NCBI GenBank assembly: GCA_947034895.1
Contig: OX344762.1
Span: 28,934,760-28,998,759, forward strand
DNA length: 64,000 bases
Source of the DNA: Rhytidiadelphus loreus
Lineage: Eukaryota; Streptophyta; Bryopsida; Hypnales; Hylocomiaceae
Direction: 5' to 3'
Positions 1 to 14,100 of the stretch are shown piece by piece (position 1 is the stretch's first letter; every line of letters starts with the position of its first letter). Made by a program: the position numbers and the translations under genes. The notes beneath the pieces were generated by a model. That model made no database searches, had not been told where the DNA came from, and saw nothing but the letters and a program-made list of their open reading frames with translations.

Positions 1-345
1 ATTTTTTTCCAATCGAGCATATGGATCAAAAGTTATAGTGCTCAAAAAGTGTGGGCAATTTGGGCAATTAGCGATCCTTGTGCCAAACTCCACATCTACC
101 TATGAAACTTGGCGGATAAGTAATTAATTTAATATACGGGATGCAATTGTAAAAATGTATAGTGAAGTGTGTCATGTGTAGTGCAAAAATCTCACTCTAG
201 GAGGAGTTAAAGTCTATTGATTTTGTTGGGCAAGATTGAAAAAATTCTTCTAACTTCACAGGCTATATTCTTTTAATTTGTATAGTCATAGTTTTTGAAA
301 TTCTTTACACACCTTTCCATGGTAATCTAATACAAATTTATATGA
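1..345 (+). repeat. Dispersed repeat, copy at the window start
   Basis: This stretch resembles 63541-63882 in the same orientation. Shared landmarks in order are ttccaatcg, atcaaaagttat, ctaggaggagt, ttcttctaacttca, tagtcatagtttttgaaa-like and tctaatacaaatttatatga. The copies differ by many substitutions and small indels, so they are old members of a dispersed family of unknown class. The left copy is cut by the window edge. Confidence 0.7.
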
Positions 346-846
346 ACATAAGAAAAAACTTTTTTATTCAATTTCATTGAATTAAAAAGTGATTTCTTTT
401 GGTCAATTTATGCCAAAAATATGCTCCAGTCCTTCAGGGGTTAAAGGATTTATATAAATATGTATACATATCTCACAACATGTCTATGGTGACAACCAAA
501 TCTTGTAACAGTATATTATTCTATTAATATTTGTTTTATTGAAATTGCAAAAAAATCCCTAAACATCCATATGTCATTAGTTATTTAGAGGAAGTAGTGT
601 CTTATGCTGCTACAATCCATCAATTGTAAAATTCATTTATTTTAAATAGATTTGTAAATAAGTGAAATAAAACACATTGTTCTTATCTCTAGATTTTATG
701 AGGAATTATATAGAAAAGTTATGTGTATGTATATCTATATGTACCATAAGGACAATTCCGCATGGAAAGAATTGTATTTATAATAATATTTTAAAATAGA
801 AACACCAAATATAAAAAAAAATATGAAATTTTAATTATCAACCATT

Positions 847-938
847 ACCAAGAATATTCATCAAAATGAAAACCATAATGATGGACAATAAAACCAAGAA
901 TATTCATCAAAATGAAAATCATAATGATGGACAATAAA
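847..938. repeat. 46-bp tandem duplication
   Basis: Two adjacent 46-base units (847-892, 893-938), starting accaagaatattcatc and ending acaataaa, differ at one base (aacc versus aatc). A second small duplication of about 22 bases (aataaattacaat.tgagaatg) lies at about 970-1015. Confidence 0.85.
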
Positions 939-1332
939 AACAATAATAGATTATGAAAATAATAAAATGAACAATAAATTACAATATGAGAATGAATAAA
1001 TTACAATGTGAGAATGATTAGAAAATATAAATCAAAACATAAAACTTTCTAAATATTAATGATTTGTAAAAAGTTAAAAAATGATTTGAAAATTTGAAAA
1101 TTAATTATAAATTATAAATAATTATAAATAATAAAACCATTGATAATTAAATTATTTTTATAAGCAAATACAATAATAACTTAATATTTTTTTAAGTATA
1201 GAAAAAAAAAATATTATGATAGTAGCATAATGATTGATAAAAATGATAGGTAGGTTGAATAAATTATGAGAAATAATAGTAAGACAAAACTAATGAACAA
1301 TGTCAGCTCAAAAGATGTAGTAACTACATTAA

Positions 1333-1881
1333 CCCTTTAGGCCGAGCATGCCAAATTTGGTCGTTTTAAACTGAATTTTGGAAATTAGAACACTTTCCTA
1401 ACCTCATTTGACTGTGAGGTGTAAACAAGATGTGAGGGCATGGGAATTTCGCTTCCAATGAGCCATTGGCCATCAAATTTGGAGCAATAATGAGTTATCT
1501 ATGGCAATTTGAAGTTGGGATTTCTAAAGTTTCAAAATACACTGTGGGACATGTTTCTCTATCAAATTTATTTGTATATAACGAAAGGGAGCATGAAAAC
1601 TTCACCATAATGTTCATTATAATTTTTCCTATTTTCTATAAAAATTTCCTCGTAAAGTGAGCTCTTTTGTAATTACTACGATTTTTCAAAGATAGAAACT
1701 CTAGAAACTCTTATAAATTTCATTTTTTTCCCAAAAAATATCAAAAATTCAGATCTCATAGAAGACATGAATGGTTATTTGTGAAAAATAATAACTTAAA
1801 TTAAATGATAAAATTTTGATATGAAAATTTGATTCCAAAAGAATTCAAGAGTTTGCTTGGGGCTCCTTAGGCCCTAAAGGG
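1333..1881. mobile_element. 549-bp TIR element flanked by TTAA
   Basis: Bounded by TTAA on both sides (1329-1332 and 1882-1885). The ends are inverted: CCCTTTAGGCC at the left and CCTAAAGGG at the right. TTAA target duplication with termini starting CCC is the signature of piggyBac-like transposons. The only ORF inside (64 codons from 1466) resembles nothing I know, so this looks non-autonomous. Confidence 0.6.
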
Positions 1882-2117
1882 TTAACACACAATGAACTAA
1901 TGAACAATGTCACAGTTCATTTTTTATGTATGACATGATAATTAAGTAAGCAGTTTAGACTAAATTCATATGAAGTTAATAATAAAACCTTGTCAATGCT
2001 ACTTCTTTGAAATTCATAAAAAAAAAGAAAAACTAATTTACTACAAAGGATATTTTGCCAATTTTCAATCTGAAAATTATTTTAATTTTTGAAATTTAAA
2101 TTACAATACTTTTGTAG

Positions 2118-2181
2118 GTGATAATAAGTTGGAAATGAATCGTAGACAATCTGCATCATGTTTACGATTTGATCCTTTGTG
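2118..2181 (+). CDS. HAP2/GCS1: HAP2 exon: fusion-domain CLRF segment
   Basis: First HAP2 exon visible. It follows the acceptor tttgtag and ends at donor gtacgt, inside a Trp codon (phase 2). It encodes ...RRQSASCLRFDPLW. The Cys-Leu-Arg-Phe motif is one of the most conserved HAP2 signatures; its Arg lies by the membrane-inserting loops in solved HAP2 structures. The exon opens with the last two bases of a split codon, which proves at least one exon further upstream. Confidence 0.85.
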
Positions 2182-5100
2182 GTACGTATATCACATTACA
2201 TATATTATATCATAAGTTGAATTTTTAAGCATTAGATTTATTTGGTGATTAATATTTTAGATTACCAAAAACAATCTAAAAGATAATGAAAAGTTTAAAA
2301 AAAATTGTATTTAAAATTATCTGTCATATTATTATTTTCATTATATATATATATATATATATATATAACTTATTTATTTTATCATTTAAATTAGAAAATT
2401 AGAAAAATAATTATAAATGGAATTTAGGCTTGGATAATATTGTTGTTAAATAATTGCTTATATACTACTATGGAGTAACTGTTTTAGGCATGCATTTTTT
2501 TTTATAAGATTTTGTTATATTTCTCTATGATTTTGAGGCCAATGGTGGTATTCTCAACACCATCAAACACCCTCAAGTAGAGGTGATTTGCAAAGACGAT
2601 TTGCAAGGTTTAAAGTTTGAACCTATTAAACTTTGAGTCATTTTAATTTCTGAAAATTACATTCAATAAAGAAAATAAATTAAAACAATTTAGACACCAT
2701 TACAAATATACAAATTTTGTATATCATAGTGAATAAAGTAATAATTAGTTATATAAGTCTAATTTGGATTCACCAAATTTATTGCAATAATAGAAATCTT
2801 GATAATATCATATAGATGTGAAATAAACTACAAATTCCAAAAGCATGTTCATAATTGTGTCCTAATAAATTTCTATAAAAATATAACCTATAAAAACAAA
2901 GTTTATGTGAATGAATCTAATCAACTATCATTGCTATGATTGAAACTAATAATTTGCTAATAAACTAGTAACTAAAGTTAACAATAAAGTTTAAAACAAA
3001 AAAATTAAGATTCTTTTGAAATGAAATGATAATTCACTTTCAAGCCTAATGTAAAGATATTTATTTTAGTTTTGAATTATATATACATAATTGCTTAAGT
3101 CAATTTGAATGATTAATTTTGAACTTAGAAAAACTAATTTTTGATGAATAAAATTCACAGTTTTTGTATTCAAATGATTAACAATCACCTAAAGAATCTA
3201 AAAGAACGTGACAAAGTAAAAAAAAATTGATAGCTTGTTGGCTCTTTGGTATGAAATTGTACGACTTGTAGTTTTAAGGCAAAAAAAATTGATTGACTTT
3301 ATTTTAATTTTATTTACTTGATGTCCAAATCCAAAGATTCAAATTTTGAATGATTTTTTTGTTAAGTTTAGATTCTATTCCACTTACAAGTTCAAGAATT
3401 CTCAATTTGTATATGAAATTTATAAAAATCTTATGTATTACAAATTTATAGCTTTATAGCAAATTTGCATTATCTTGGAAAACAATGATTGAAGGTGCAC
3501 AATTGTCTTTTTAAAATGAATATAATAAAGTTTGAATATTTTTTGTAAGACTTTCTAATAGAAAAATTTATTTTTACTATTTCTAGAACTTCAATTTTAA
3601 TATAAATTATATTTTTGAAAAAAATTCCAACTGATGTTGATCATTTAATATTATATTTATATTCACTTAGAATATATCAATATTTTAATACAATATATTT
3701 TTAATTAATTATTCCTATAATATATCATATATAATTACAAATAATTTTGGATATTTTTCCACTCTTGTAAGTTATTATTTATTATTTGAATATTATTCAA
3801 TTTATTATAAAAAAATTGAAATTGTTAGTAAATAATGTTTAAGAAAAAAGATCTATAGAGAAATTTTAATTTGTTTTAATAATCAAATATTATTCAATAC
3901 TAAAGATCATTAGGTTAATATCTTTATCCTAAAATTATTTAGGTATTTTGGATTTACAATACGTGAACCAAGTATGCAATTTAAAATTATTATTGGTTTT
4001 TCATACGATAAACGAAATGACGATTTTAGTGGCAAAAGCCCTCCTCCGGGACAAGTAATTATTTCACTAAATCAGTACTTTGATGTGTTTAAAAAAGATA
4101 AAGAATAATTATTTTAATCAATAATATAAATATCATTTTATCTAATAGTACTAAAAGTATCCAAAAAAATTCCTATAGAAAATTTATTTGGTCTCTTTTA
4201 AATATTTCTTTTGGAGAATTAAACTTACAAAAATAGAATTTATGTACAAATGAAATTTTAGAATAATTTGTTGTCATACTCATTTATTAACACTATCTAT
4301 GCACTTTAAAATAAATTTCAGAGTCACATATATTCTAAAAATTACAATAACTTCATGAAGTGCATAAGATTTTATATCTTTATTATATAGATCTTTATTT
4401 TATTCACTTTTTATGGATAACATGACAATTATTGAATATAAAACATTTAAAAATAAAATATAGAGATATTAGTTTTATTTTTGTATATAGTTGAATAATA
4501 ATAGAGTTTGAATTATATTTTGTTCTCAATATAAAAAATTCAATTAATTTTCTTCTAACCAATAGTAGTATAATGAAATTTATAAATGATGACGTTGATT
4601 TAAATTTTTTTTTTTAATATTAAAAATAATAATAATTTTTATTTGAAAAATAAAATTGTAAAATATATTATCTTTAACAAATGGAGATTTTATTATCAAT
4701 TTATTTACATCTAAGAAAAGTTAAATTTTAAAAATAATTCAAAACAAGATGATGAACTAAAAATGAATCCAATTTTGTTCTAGAATGATCGAATTTATGA
4801 TGACAAATGAAATCCTAATTGTCTATGCATTTGTAAAAATAAATGGTTGGAGTTTTTTACATTCTCTCCTTCTCCTTGACTAAAATCAAGTCAAGAGACT
4901 GTTATATAGTTCATGCTACTTTTTGAGTAACTTTTAATTTGTGATTATATTCTATCACCACAAATTTGAAATAAGAACAAAATTTCCAATTTATTAACAC
5001 CAAGATTTTATATCATCCCTCAAAATCTCAAATCATCTACACTTCAATTAATCTTGACCTATTGATGAGAATTTTTTTTTTTTAAATAGTGGACTTTATA

Positions 5101-8100
5101 TCAAATAAGAAATGAAGAATTTGAAAAAATTACGTGAAACATAGTAAATTTCAAATCGTTCTTAATTTTTTAGTGAGCATTGTAATGTAATGGAGGAAAG
5201 CTATATTTTATAGTAGGATATTCATAAATGTTTCAAGGCACAAGAAAAAATTACAGTTAGCATATTCATATTCATATTAAAATTGTATTGTAAAAAGGAG
5301 TTTGAATTGTAATTATTTGAGATAATGCTTAAGAATGGATTTATTATAACTCAAGATAATTCAATCTGTATGAAACATACAAACTCTACTAGTGAATATT
5401 TTGTTTTTGTTTTCTTCTTAGATATTGGGAGAAGAAAGGAGTATTTTCTTTGCTTTTAAATTACAAAAAATTTGAAAATAAATTTTGTTTTAGTAGTAGA
5501 AAAATAAAATGCAAATAATTATTAAATCTCTCACTAAATCACTAAATGTACCATTATATTCAATCAAATTTCAATTATAGAAATTTCATTTATTGTTGCA
5601 AATCCTAGAGCTTGAATTTTATAGGAAAGTCAATATGACTTAGCCTCATTCTAAACATATAAATAATAACATATTTTTTATTTAATTAAAAAATAAATAT
5701 TACCATTTTAATAAAATGTAAAATAATAGTGTTCTAAAAAATTTAATACTTTTTTGGAAGAAAATTTCATTACTTAGATCATATTCTACTAATTAAACAA
5801 ATATTACGCATACTAATTTTACGAAGATACAATACTGTACCAGAAGGTTAGGATTGGCATTCCCCACCATATAATTAATTGAAATTAAAAAAACTAATTT
5901 GATGTGGTATATGCTTCAAAAATAGAAAAGCATTCAAATTTTTTGAGAATATTTTTTTGAAGAAATAATATCCCAATAATTTTGGCATTTGTTTTCAGAA
6001 ATATCATTAGACCTTTTCCTTTGGAAGTGATAGTTGGATTTTAGTAAGTTACCGTATATGAAGGTCAATTTTGGCATAAATTAAGTCATTTTTGTGAAAA
6101 GGTGCCACATGTCAAATTCTATCATATTTTTGAGTTGAGGATAAATTTCTATTTCACATGCCAAATTCTATGATATTTTCTTCATATAATGTATATTTTC
6201 AATTATTTTCAATTTTTTCTATTAAAATAAAAAATTGCAAATTTTCAAATTGTATAGTCAAATTTATTCTATTAATGCAATGTGAAGTTGAATTTTTCAA
6301 ATTGTATAGTCAAATTTATTCTATTGTATAGTCAAATTCATGATTTTTCTGATGTTGCAATGTCATTGTAGCAATTCATCATCTACAACTTCTAGCACTT
6401 TGCCTTGCTTTGCCTTGGTCTTTTCAAGAAAGGAATTGCTCACTACTTTTTCTATTTGAGCTTCTTTTTAGACTCAGATACATACCATAGGCTATATTTT
6501 TCTTAAAACGTAGCCTATGTTTGAAAGATTAATAATATACAAAGATTATGATGATCTATTTAGAACATTTTTTTTTGGATTCAATAGCCTTTAGAAGCTA
6601 AATTGTATCCATAAAATGGTTGTTTGGGTCTTTTAAAGTTTTTATTGAATGAACATCGGCAAAATTTTATTTAAATTAGTTTTGAAAAGAGAATGAAGAA
6701 TTTCACAAAGTTGAAATATGGTTTGAGGTATAAAAGGCATTAATTAAACAATGAAGAATATCCATAAGTTTTATAATAATTATCTTTTGGAATAGATTCA
6801 AATAATTTCAAAGTAACTAGGATATTATAAAGTCATATTCTTCCCATTAAATTTTTTCATCACATCTTCCACTTCATTCACCCCCTTAATGTGCAAATCC
6901 CTAAGTATGAAACAAAATAATTAAATTTTTGTCTTCACTATACTATTCCTTTACAAGATGAAAAGAGCTTTAATTTAGCCTTTAGGATCTTCAAAAATAG
7001 AAAAAATATTAGTAAAAAATAGAAGATCAAAAGCTATTATGTTCATTTTATTTCAAATATTTGGTTGGCAAAAAAAAGTTTGAAAATTAAAATATCATTT
7101 CTGTACAAAATGTTTAGGACTACAAGAAAAACATCTAATTTTATTGTACTAAAATACATATTTACTTGTAAATTTGAAATTTTCTATGATAAATCTCTTT
7201 AGTAAAAAACAAAAGAAAGTTCTCACCAAATCAACCTTTACGTCAAGCTTTGTTGACAAGAACCTGCTATTTGTTAAAATATGCATTCAATTTTATCAAT
7301 AAATATATTTTTATTTTGTGAATAATTTATTCTTATTTGATTGAACTAGCTTTACAACCATGTTTGATGATTGGATTTCTAAAGATTTTTGGTACTTGGA
7401 GCCCATACAAGTTTCAAGAATTCTTATAAAATTTTAAATGAATTCAACTAAAATATCATCTAGTCAACTAGTGCATGTTCCTCTTCACAATGTTTTTGAG
7501 GGAAAATCCATGGTTATTGGAAGACTAGAGATCTTGATCAATAAAGACGAGTCTTTTTCATCTTTCAAAAGAATTGGGTATATTAATTATATGTTAGGCA
7601 GATGGATAGTGAACAACATCTTTGAAACTTGACTCTAATTTTATATTGTATAATAATATCTCTCTACAATCCCTATAATTAAGTGTATTAAGTAATCAAT
7701 GGAACACATTCCACCATTCAAAAGTAATTGAAATCCCATTTATTCAAATTTTAAATCAATCTTGGCAATGGAGGTATAGAATAAGAAATACTAAGGTTGG
7801 AAATTGACATGAATTCATTCAACTTTGAAAATTGCATGACAAATAAATGAGCTATGTTTGTATTTCATCACACTAGTTGCAATCTTGCAAATTCTATTGA
7901 ATGTTCAATTTCATAACCCTCATAATAGTAGTTTGGTATTTTAGTCTTTTCTAACCCTTCTTATAATCAAAAAGCTAAACTCCATATTTATTGAAGTTTA
8001 GCTTATATACAATGATCCTATTTTAACAACAACCTGTTTATTAAATAAAGATTCATTTTTATTTTAAAATCATATGCAATTTTTGTATCAAAATATAAAA

Positions 8101-11100
8101 TCATCAAACTTTGTTAAATCAACATCATTGTGATCAAGGTATTTTCTAAACTAATTCATCAAGCTGTTCAAAGTTGATTCAAGTGTAAGTTTCAAATAAA
8201 CAAGAATTAAGTGTTTTTTGTCTTCCCAACCTCACTTTCCAAATTGACTAAGAATAATCATTTTTATATATAGTATAATTATGATAATATTAAATTTAAT
8301 AATTTAATAATTTATTATAAAAAATACTTAAGTTAATCTTAAAACAAATTTTGTAATTATGTTATCATCTATGCTTGAAGGAATTATTGATAGTATCACC
8401 GTCAAGAAGGGAGGTTGTAAGTAAAGATGGAATGTGTTTAGTGGCGTTGGCAGGAGATTTCATAAATTATAAATCATTTCCTCAACTTTCATCCATGTTC
8501 TTGGTCCAACCACCAGCAAGTGAGGTTTTTAACAATTATGAAAAATGTTGTATATTTTTAACTATAAGAGATATAATATTGTAGGATTATGTTGATTAAT
8601 ATATAATGATTTAAAAGTTAGTACACCTAATTAATTTTAGAAAGAAAAAACAAAATAGAATTTTCAATTTTTTTGGATTATATGACTTTTAGTTACTCAA
8701 ATTAAAACAAGAAAAAGAAAAAATTCTAATTGCTTTTTTTCATAGATTTCACAACTCTTTTGAGGTATAAAGAATACTTTGTATAAAAAAAATTATAATT
8801 CACTATAGCAAAATTTCAATATGCAAATTTTGGAAACCTTTTGATTTCTAAATTTTAAAAAATTCTAAGTAAGAATATTCTTTTTGATTTCATATTTTTT
8901 ACATGAAAGATGAATAAGTTTGGTTAGTGTGATGAAAATTTTGAGATTTAATTATTATAGAATGTGCTTTAGAATTATTTGAAAAAAATTTATTTTCAAG
9001 TTTAAGTTTGATCATATTTCAGTAAATTGCTTCAAATTCTAAAAACCTACATTGAAGAATCTTGGTAAACAACTTAGTTACTTTTAAAATATTCAATAGC
9101 TTTTAATATTGGTACTTATCTAATTTATGTAATAGTTGAATATATTGTAAAATGCATTCTAGGCACTTAATATTAAACTTGACAATTTAAAAAAAAAATA
9201 AACATTCATTTTTTATACAATTTGTTAGTCCTAAGATTACAAGAAATACTAGTTGTAATGAAATCTTAGCAAAATAATAGATTTATCGAAATATTTTGAA
9301 TTAATAGTATGAAGATGGATAAAAATTAAGGCAAGACATGGATGCTAGAAATGAAGTATGATAAATTGATAAAGCTATTAACCAATATACTTTGAGATGT
9401 TTAGAGGTTATAAATTCTCATTTCTCAAAAAGGATTGAGAAATGAATTATCAAAAATTGAATAATAAATTATAGGAGATTGAATATTTATAAAAGCCTTC
9501 AATGGAAAAAAAATTCCATTTAGTCATTTATAAACTATAATATATGGTTAAAGAAAATGCTAGTTGTTTGGAAAATCAAGACATACATTGGAATAAAGAT
9601 CAATGTTGAAATTTTTTTTTTACTCATCCAAATGATACCAATTCTAGAACAATTCAAAAGAATTCTAAATAAACATTTTTTTTCCTTTAAGGAGAATAGA
9701 TGTCAAAATTATAGAGGCAATTTTTTTAAAAGTGGTAGTTCAAACAACCAAATATATTAGCTATTCAACTTCAAATAATATTTATTGAAATACGATTACA
9801 AAGTTATTTTTAAAACATTGAGGTTATAATATATTCTATATTTATAGGGATTATTTTTCTAAATTTTGATTTTAAAATTTTTAAGGAGAATATATTGAAA
9901 TAAAATATATTTTAAAATTAAAATTAGAAATTCAAAACTTCAAAATATCTAAAAACATATATTACATGTTTTTGTTGCAAAATTCAATGTTGACATTACA
10001 AATAATTTGAGTTGCAAGTAAAGCAATACAAAAAATATGAAACATTGTCATTTTTGTTTCAATCCCAATGTAACTATAGCTTAAATCTTCCAAATAAACA
10101 TTTGACTATGATTCCTAGTATTAGATTGTCTAAGTTTTTGTTGAGTCTTATTGAAAGTCAAAAGGGTATTTAAGATTTTTTTACGTGCATTTTATGGAGG
10201 TCATATTGGTGACATTTTATATGTATGTTAGTTTACATATGTGCTTATAATACACATATGTCACCTATATGAGCATCTCCTATAGTAATTCATATTATAA
10301 ATTGAAATGGCAATTTGAAGGTCCACTTGGTTTTGTTATAAATGAGATCCCATCTCTTTGCTATGAGGTGCACCACTCCTTCATTTTTTTATGACTATTG
10401 TGCTATCGTTGGGCTTTCTATGGCAAGCCCTTCAAAAGAAAAACACAAGGCAAAAATATTGCCATGAATCTATGATTGCACATTGACTTTTTTTCACTAT
10501 AAATTGATTGATCTTCTTGCCTTTGTTTGTCTTCCTTATTTGAAATGAGGTGGCAAAGCCTTGAATGAGCTTCACCATGGGGATTCTTATACATACCTCA
10601 AACACCAATCAATTTGGAATGTCACTTTACATTAGTTTGGAGGGTCAATATTTAAGGAGATGCTGTAAGGTATGTATACCCCAAACCAACCAAATTAAGA
10701 ATCTGCCACTATGTATATATATGAATACAATATGTAGGGATATCAAAAGTACAACAATAGTGCATATTGTTGGTTTGAGTGCATAGTGAGTTTGGAGTAT
10801 ATTCACCTTAATTATTTTTTTGGTAAAGTATTACAAATTTGTTAGTATTAAACATAAATTAATTTCATTGGATCTTATTAGCAATTAAAAAAGGATTTCA
10901 GTTACTTTAAGTAGTGAGCATTATTTGGATATTATATATATAAGTAATGAATTTTCAAAGTGTTGTGTGTTCGTTCACCAAAAAAAAACACGAGGCTTTC
11001 ATTGATCTCATGTTTTGATAATTGTGTATATCTTGTGTGATAAAAAAACCTAAGCTTTTGTGACACTTTTGGATCTCAATGTATGTGTCACAATTTGGAT

Positions 11101-14100
11101 TGTGTTGATTATTGATGTCCACACTTTATGTAGGAAAAAAATAGGTGAAATCATCCATAAATGTATATTCATCTATGGAATCATTTATTAGTCATAACTT
11201 ATATCCATATACTAAGAAATTGAATCTTTATTTGGAGAGAAAATTTATGATTTTATCCAATTTTTTATCCATTATTTGTAGTATCATAGTAACTAACATC
11301 AAAATGAAGAAAGATTTTGGCTCAAATTTGCACACTTAAAAATGATTAAATCCAGATTGTGGGCGTTTATTTACCCACCCTTGGTAAATTGGCGAACACA
11401 ACCAGGTTCTAGTCCTATGGTAGGTTTCTATTCTAATGGGTGTCTAAACATCAATCCATTTTGCCTTCCAAGCAATGGATCTTTTTGCTAGTTTCCTAAT
11501 TGAGTTTCTCTAATTGTGGTTTTGGATGACTCTAAGCGGATTATCATGCTATGTTATAGTTTTGTGATTCCTACTTCTAAAGTCTATTTTATCATTGTAA
11601 GGTAAAAGCCTATCTCCTGCCACTTCTAAAAACCTAAGACTCGTTCAATTTGGACTCTCTGGCGAACCGCTATGAGTAGATGAAGTTCTGGCCATGTGGC
11701 TATCCAACTTCATCCATAGTTTTCCATGAGCTCCTAATTCCAAATGAAGGTGAGGTTTGACCTATAGGTCTGACTTCTTCTAATCTATCTAACTCCTAAG
11801 TTTTGACTTGGATGGATGAGAATTCCTAGGGTTCATCCATTTTGGGCTCTAAACTTCATCCGTTGATATCTCGGGCGTCCTAACTCTGATTCCTACGTAT
11901 CTTATGTTTTCGGAAACCTCTTGGGGTCTATTCTAAACCTATCTACTCAAATCCGACCTAAATTCCGTCCTAATGACACCTAGCTCTCGGCCTAACTAAG
12001 ATTTTGACCCCTAGGGGGTAGCTTTAAGGGAAGGGAGTTAGGATCTTATCCTGGCATGAAGATCCATGACAAAATTGAAATTTTGAAATTTTGAAATTTT
12101 GAATTGAAAATGTCATTTGCAAGTTAAAAATAATGTGAGTAAATGTCATTGTCGGTAGAGAGGTAAAAACCGACTTCTCTTGGATTACCGACAGTTAGGG
12201 AATCTTTCATACGTGAGGGAATCTTGGCGAATTGATTTTGTTGTGGATTCTTTGACATGTTCTTGATCTGAGAGGACTATCCGGCGGCCGTGGATTCCTC
12301 CGTGTGGCCTGTCTTGGACAAGTGACACTTGCATGCTAACAATTGGGGTTCTTAATATTTCGTTGATGGAATGGAAAAATTAAAACATATCTTTGGAGAT
12401 TTGGATAGTTGCAAGAAACACTTCACATTTTTTGTTCAAAACTGTGTTTTTTGGCCATAGGACTAGCAATACTATACAATACTACTACTACTACGTTTTA
12501 GAAGCGCCCCGACAAATCTATACCGTTGATTGAAGGCGCTTGTAGATCTACACCATTTGATTTAGTACTATGTTGTACTATGCAATATTGCAGACTACTA
12601 TGAAGTACTGTAGAAGCCATTGGGAGCAGAAAATAGTAGAAAAGGGATCTGTAGAGATTTTCATTTTTAGTAATTCAAAAAAAATTCAAAAAAATTCTAT
12701 AAAAAAGCCATTTTGCTAGAAAAGACTATACTCACATTGCCCCAAAAAATTCATGAAGGAAATTTTTTCCTCTTCATAGCTTTCGCGCAAAGGAAGGTCA
12801 CTTTGATCCCATGTGTGCAATCGACATGATGCTATTTTCATAAAAACTGATTGTTATCCCTTTTAGTGTTAGTAGACCTCCAACATGTCCAATTTGTGAC
12901 TTCAAATTCGCATTTTTGGGTCAAAAATAGGACTAAAACCTTCCAAAATGGCCAAGGTAGAGACCCAATCGGGGCCAGGTTAAAAATAATAAACTGATTT
13001 TTAAAAAAATTTAAAAATTAATCAAGGTTTGTAACTTTAGCATCTACCTTCATTTCAAATTTCATGCCAAATGGACAAACAATGCAAAAATTATGAGCAA
13101 AAAGCCAATTTTTAAGGGCAAGGGGACAAGAAATAGGACAAGTGTTTCTTGCAATCACCCATTTATGCAAGGACCTCCTTATCTCTCTTGAGACTAATTT
13201 AGCCAAGCATAGTCAGATGTATTGGATTTGGGCTATTTTGGGTAAGTTCCTTGCAAGCCTATTGTTTCCCACGACTTTATGGTTCTAACCTATATACAAG
13301 TGGGGTTTGTGGGTATTCTAAGGATAAAAGGCTATTTATGACCAAAAGCTATATTGGTATGTGACATACCTATTTTGGTTCTACACTCTTTGGGGGGCTT
13401 TTTGTATAATTTTATGCCTTAAACTATAACAATCTAAAAAAATTAACTATTCTAACATTTTTGAAATTTTGAATTGAAAATGTCATTTGCAAGTTAAAAA
13501 TAATGTGATGACTATGTGTTTTTCTTAATCCTTAAAATTTTAAGCCATCTTCAGGGGGGCTTGGATCTTGATTTTGTAAGTTACAAAGAATTAAAGCTCA
13601 AAAGAAGATGAGTCATTTTTAGGCAAATGAACTGTAGGATCTTATAGAAAGCCAAATCCTTATCATATCTACAAAGCTTGCGTTGAATCCAAATCATAGA
13701 TTGTCAAATTATAATATAAAAGTGAAGTGTACTTTAAGAAAATCAATGTTTGGACACAACTAAAATTGTGCTTTGATGGGCTCTTTTGGACAAATTACAT
13801 TTGAAAAAGTTGGCATCCTATACTCATTCTCAAGGGAACCAAGTTCTACATGCATGGAAACAAGTCTTGTATTTTTAAGACCAAAAGTGAGTGAAAAAAT
13901 GGTCTTGTAGTAGTGACCACTTCATTGTTAAATTTAAAAAGAATATGAGATCAATGGAAGATTTGTCACAAATTAGGAGCCAAAATTCAAGATCCAAAAT
14001 GATAGAGTGAAAAAACACAAGAAAAGATGCATAATAGGAAAATAAATTTGAAAAATGACTCAAATCTAAGTACAAGATGAGTATTCCAATAGTTGTTTAA

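Larger units (their letters stand above)
346..2117. other. HAP2 intron sequence (3' part), AT-rich
   Basis: Apart from the tandem duplication at 847-938 and the TTAA-flanked element at 1333-1881, I see only AT-rich sequence. I looked for the HAP2 Cys-Cys-Pro-Cys and domain I segments that should precede exon 2118 and did not find them, so they are upstream of the window. Confidence 0.6.

Noticed and set aside
13875..14075. 66-codon - strand ORF with hydrophobic segments
   Set aside because: Chance open frame in AT-rich DNA within a HAP2 intron; no motif or conserved pattern.
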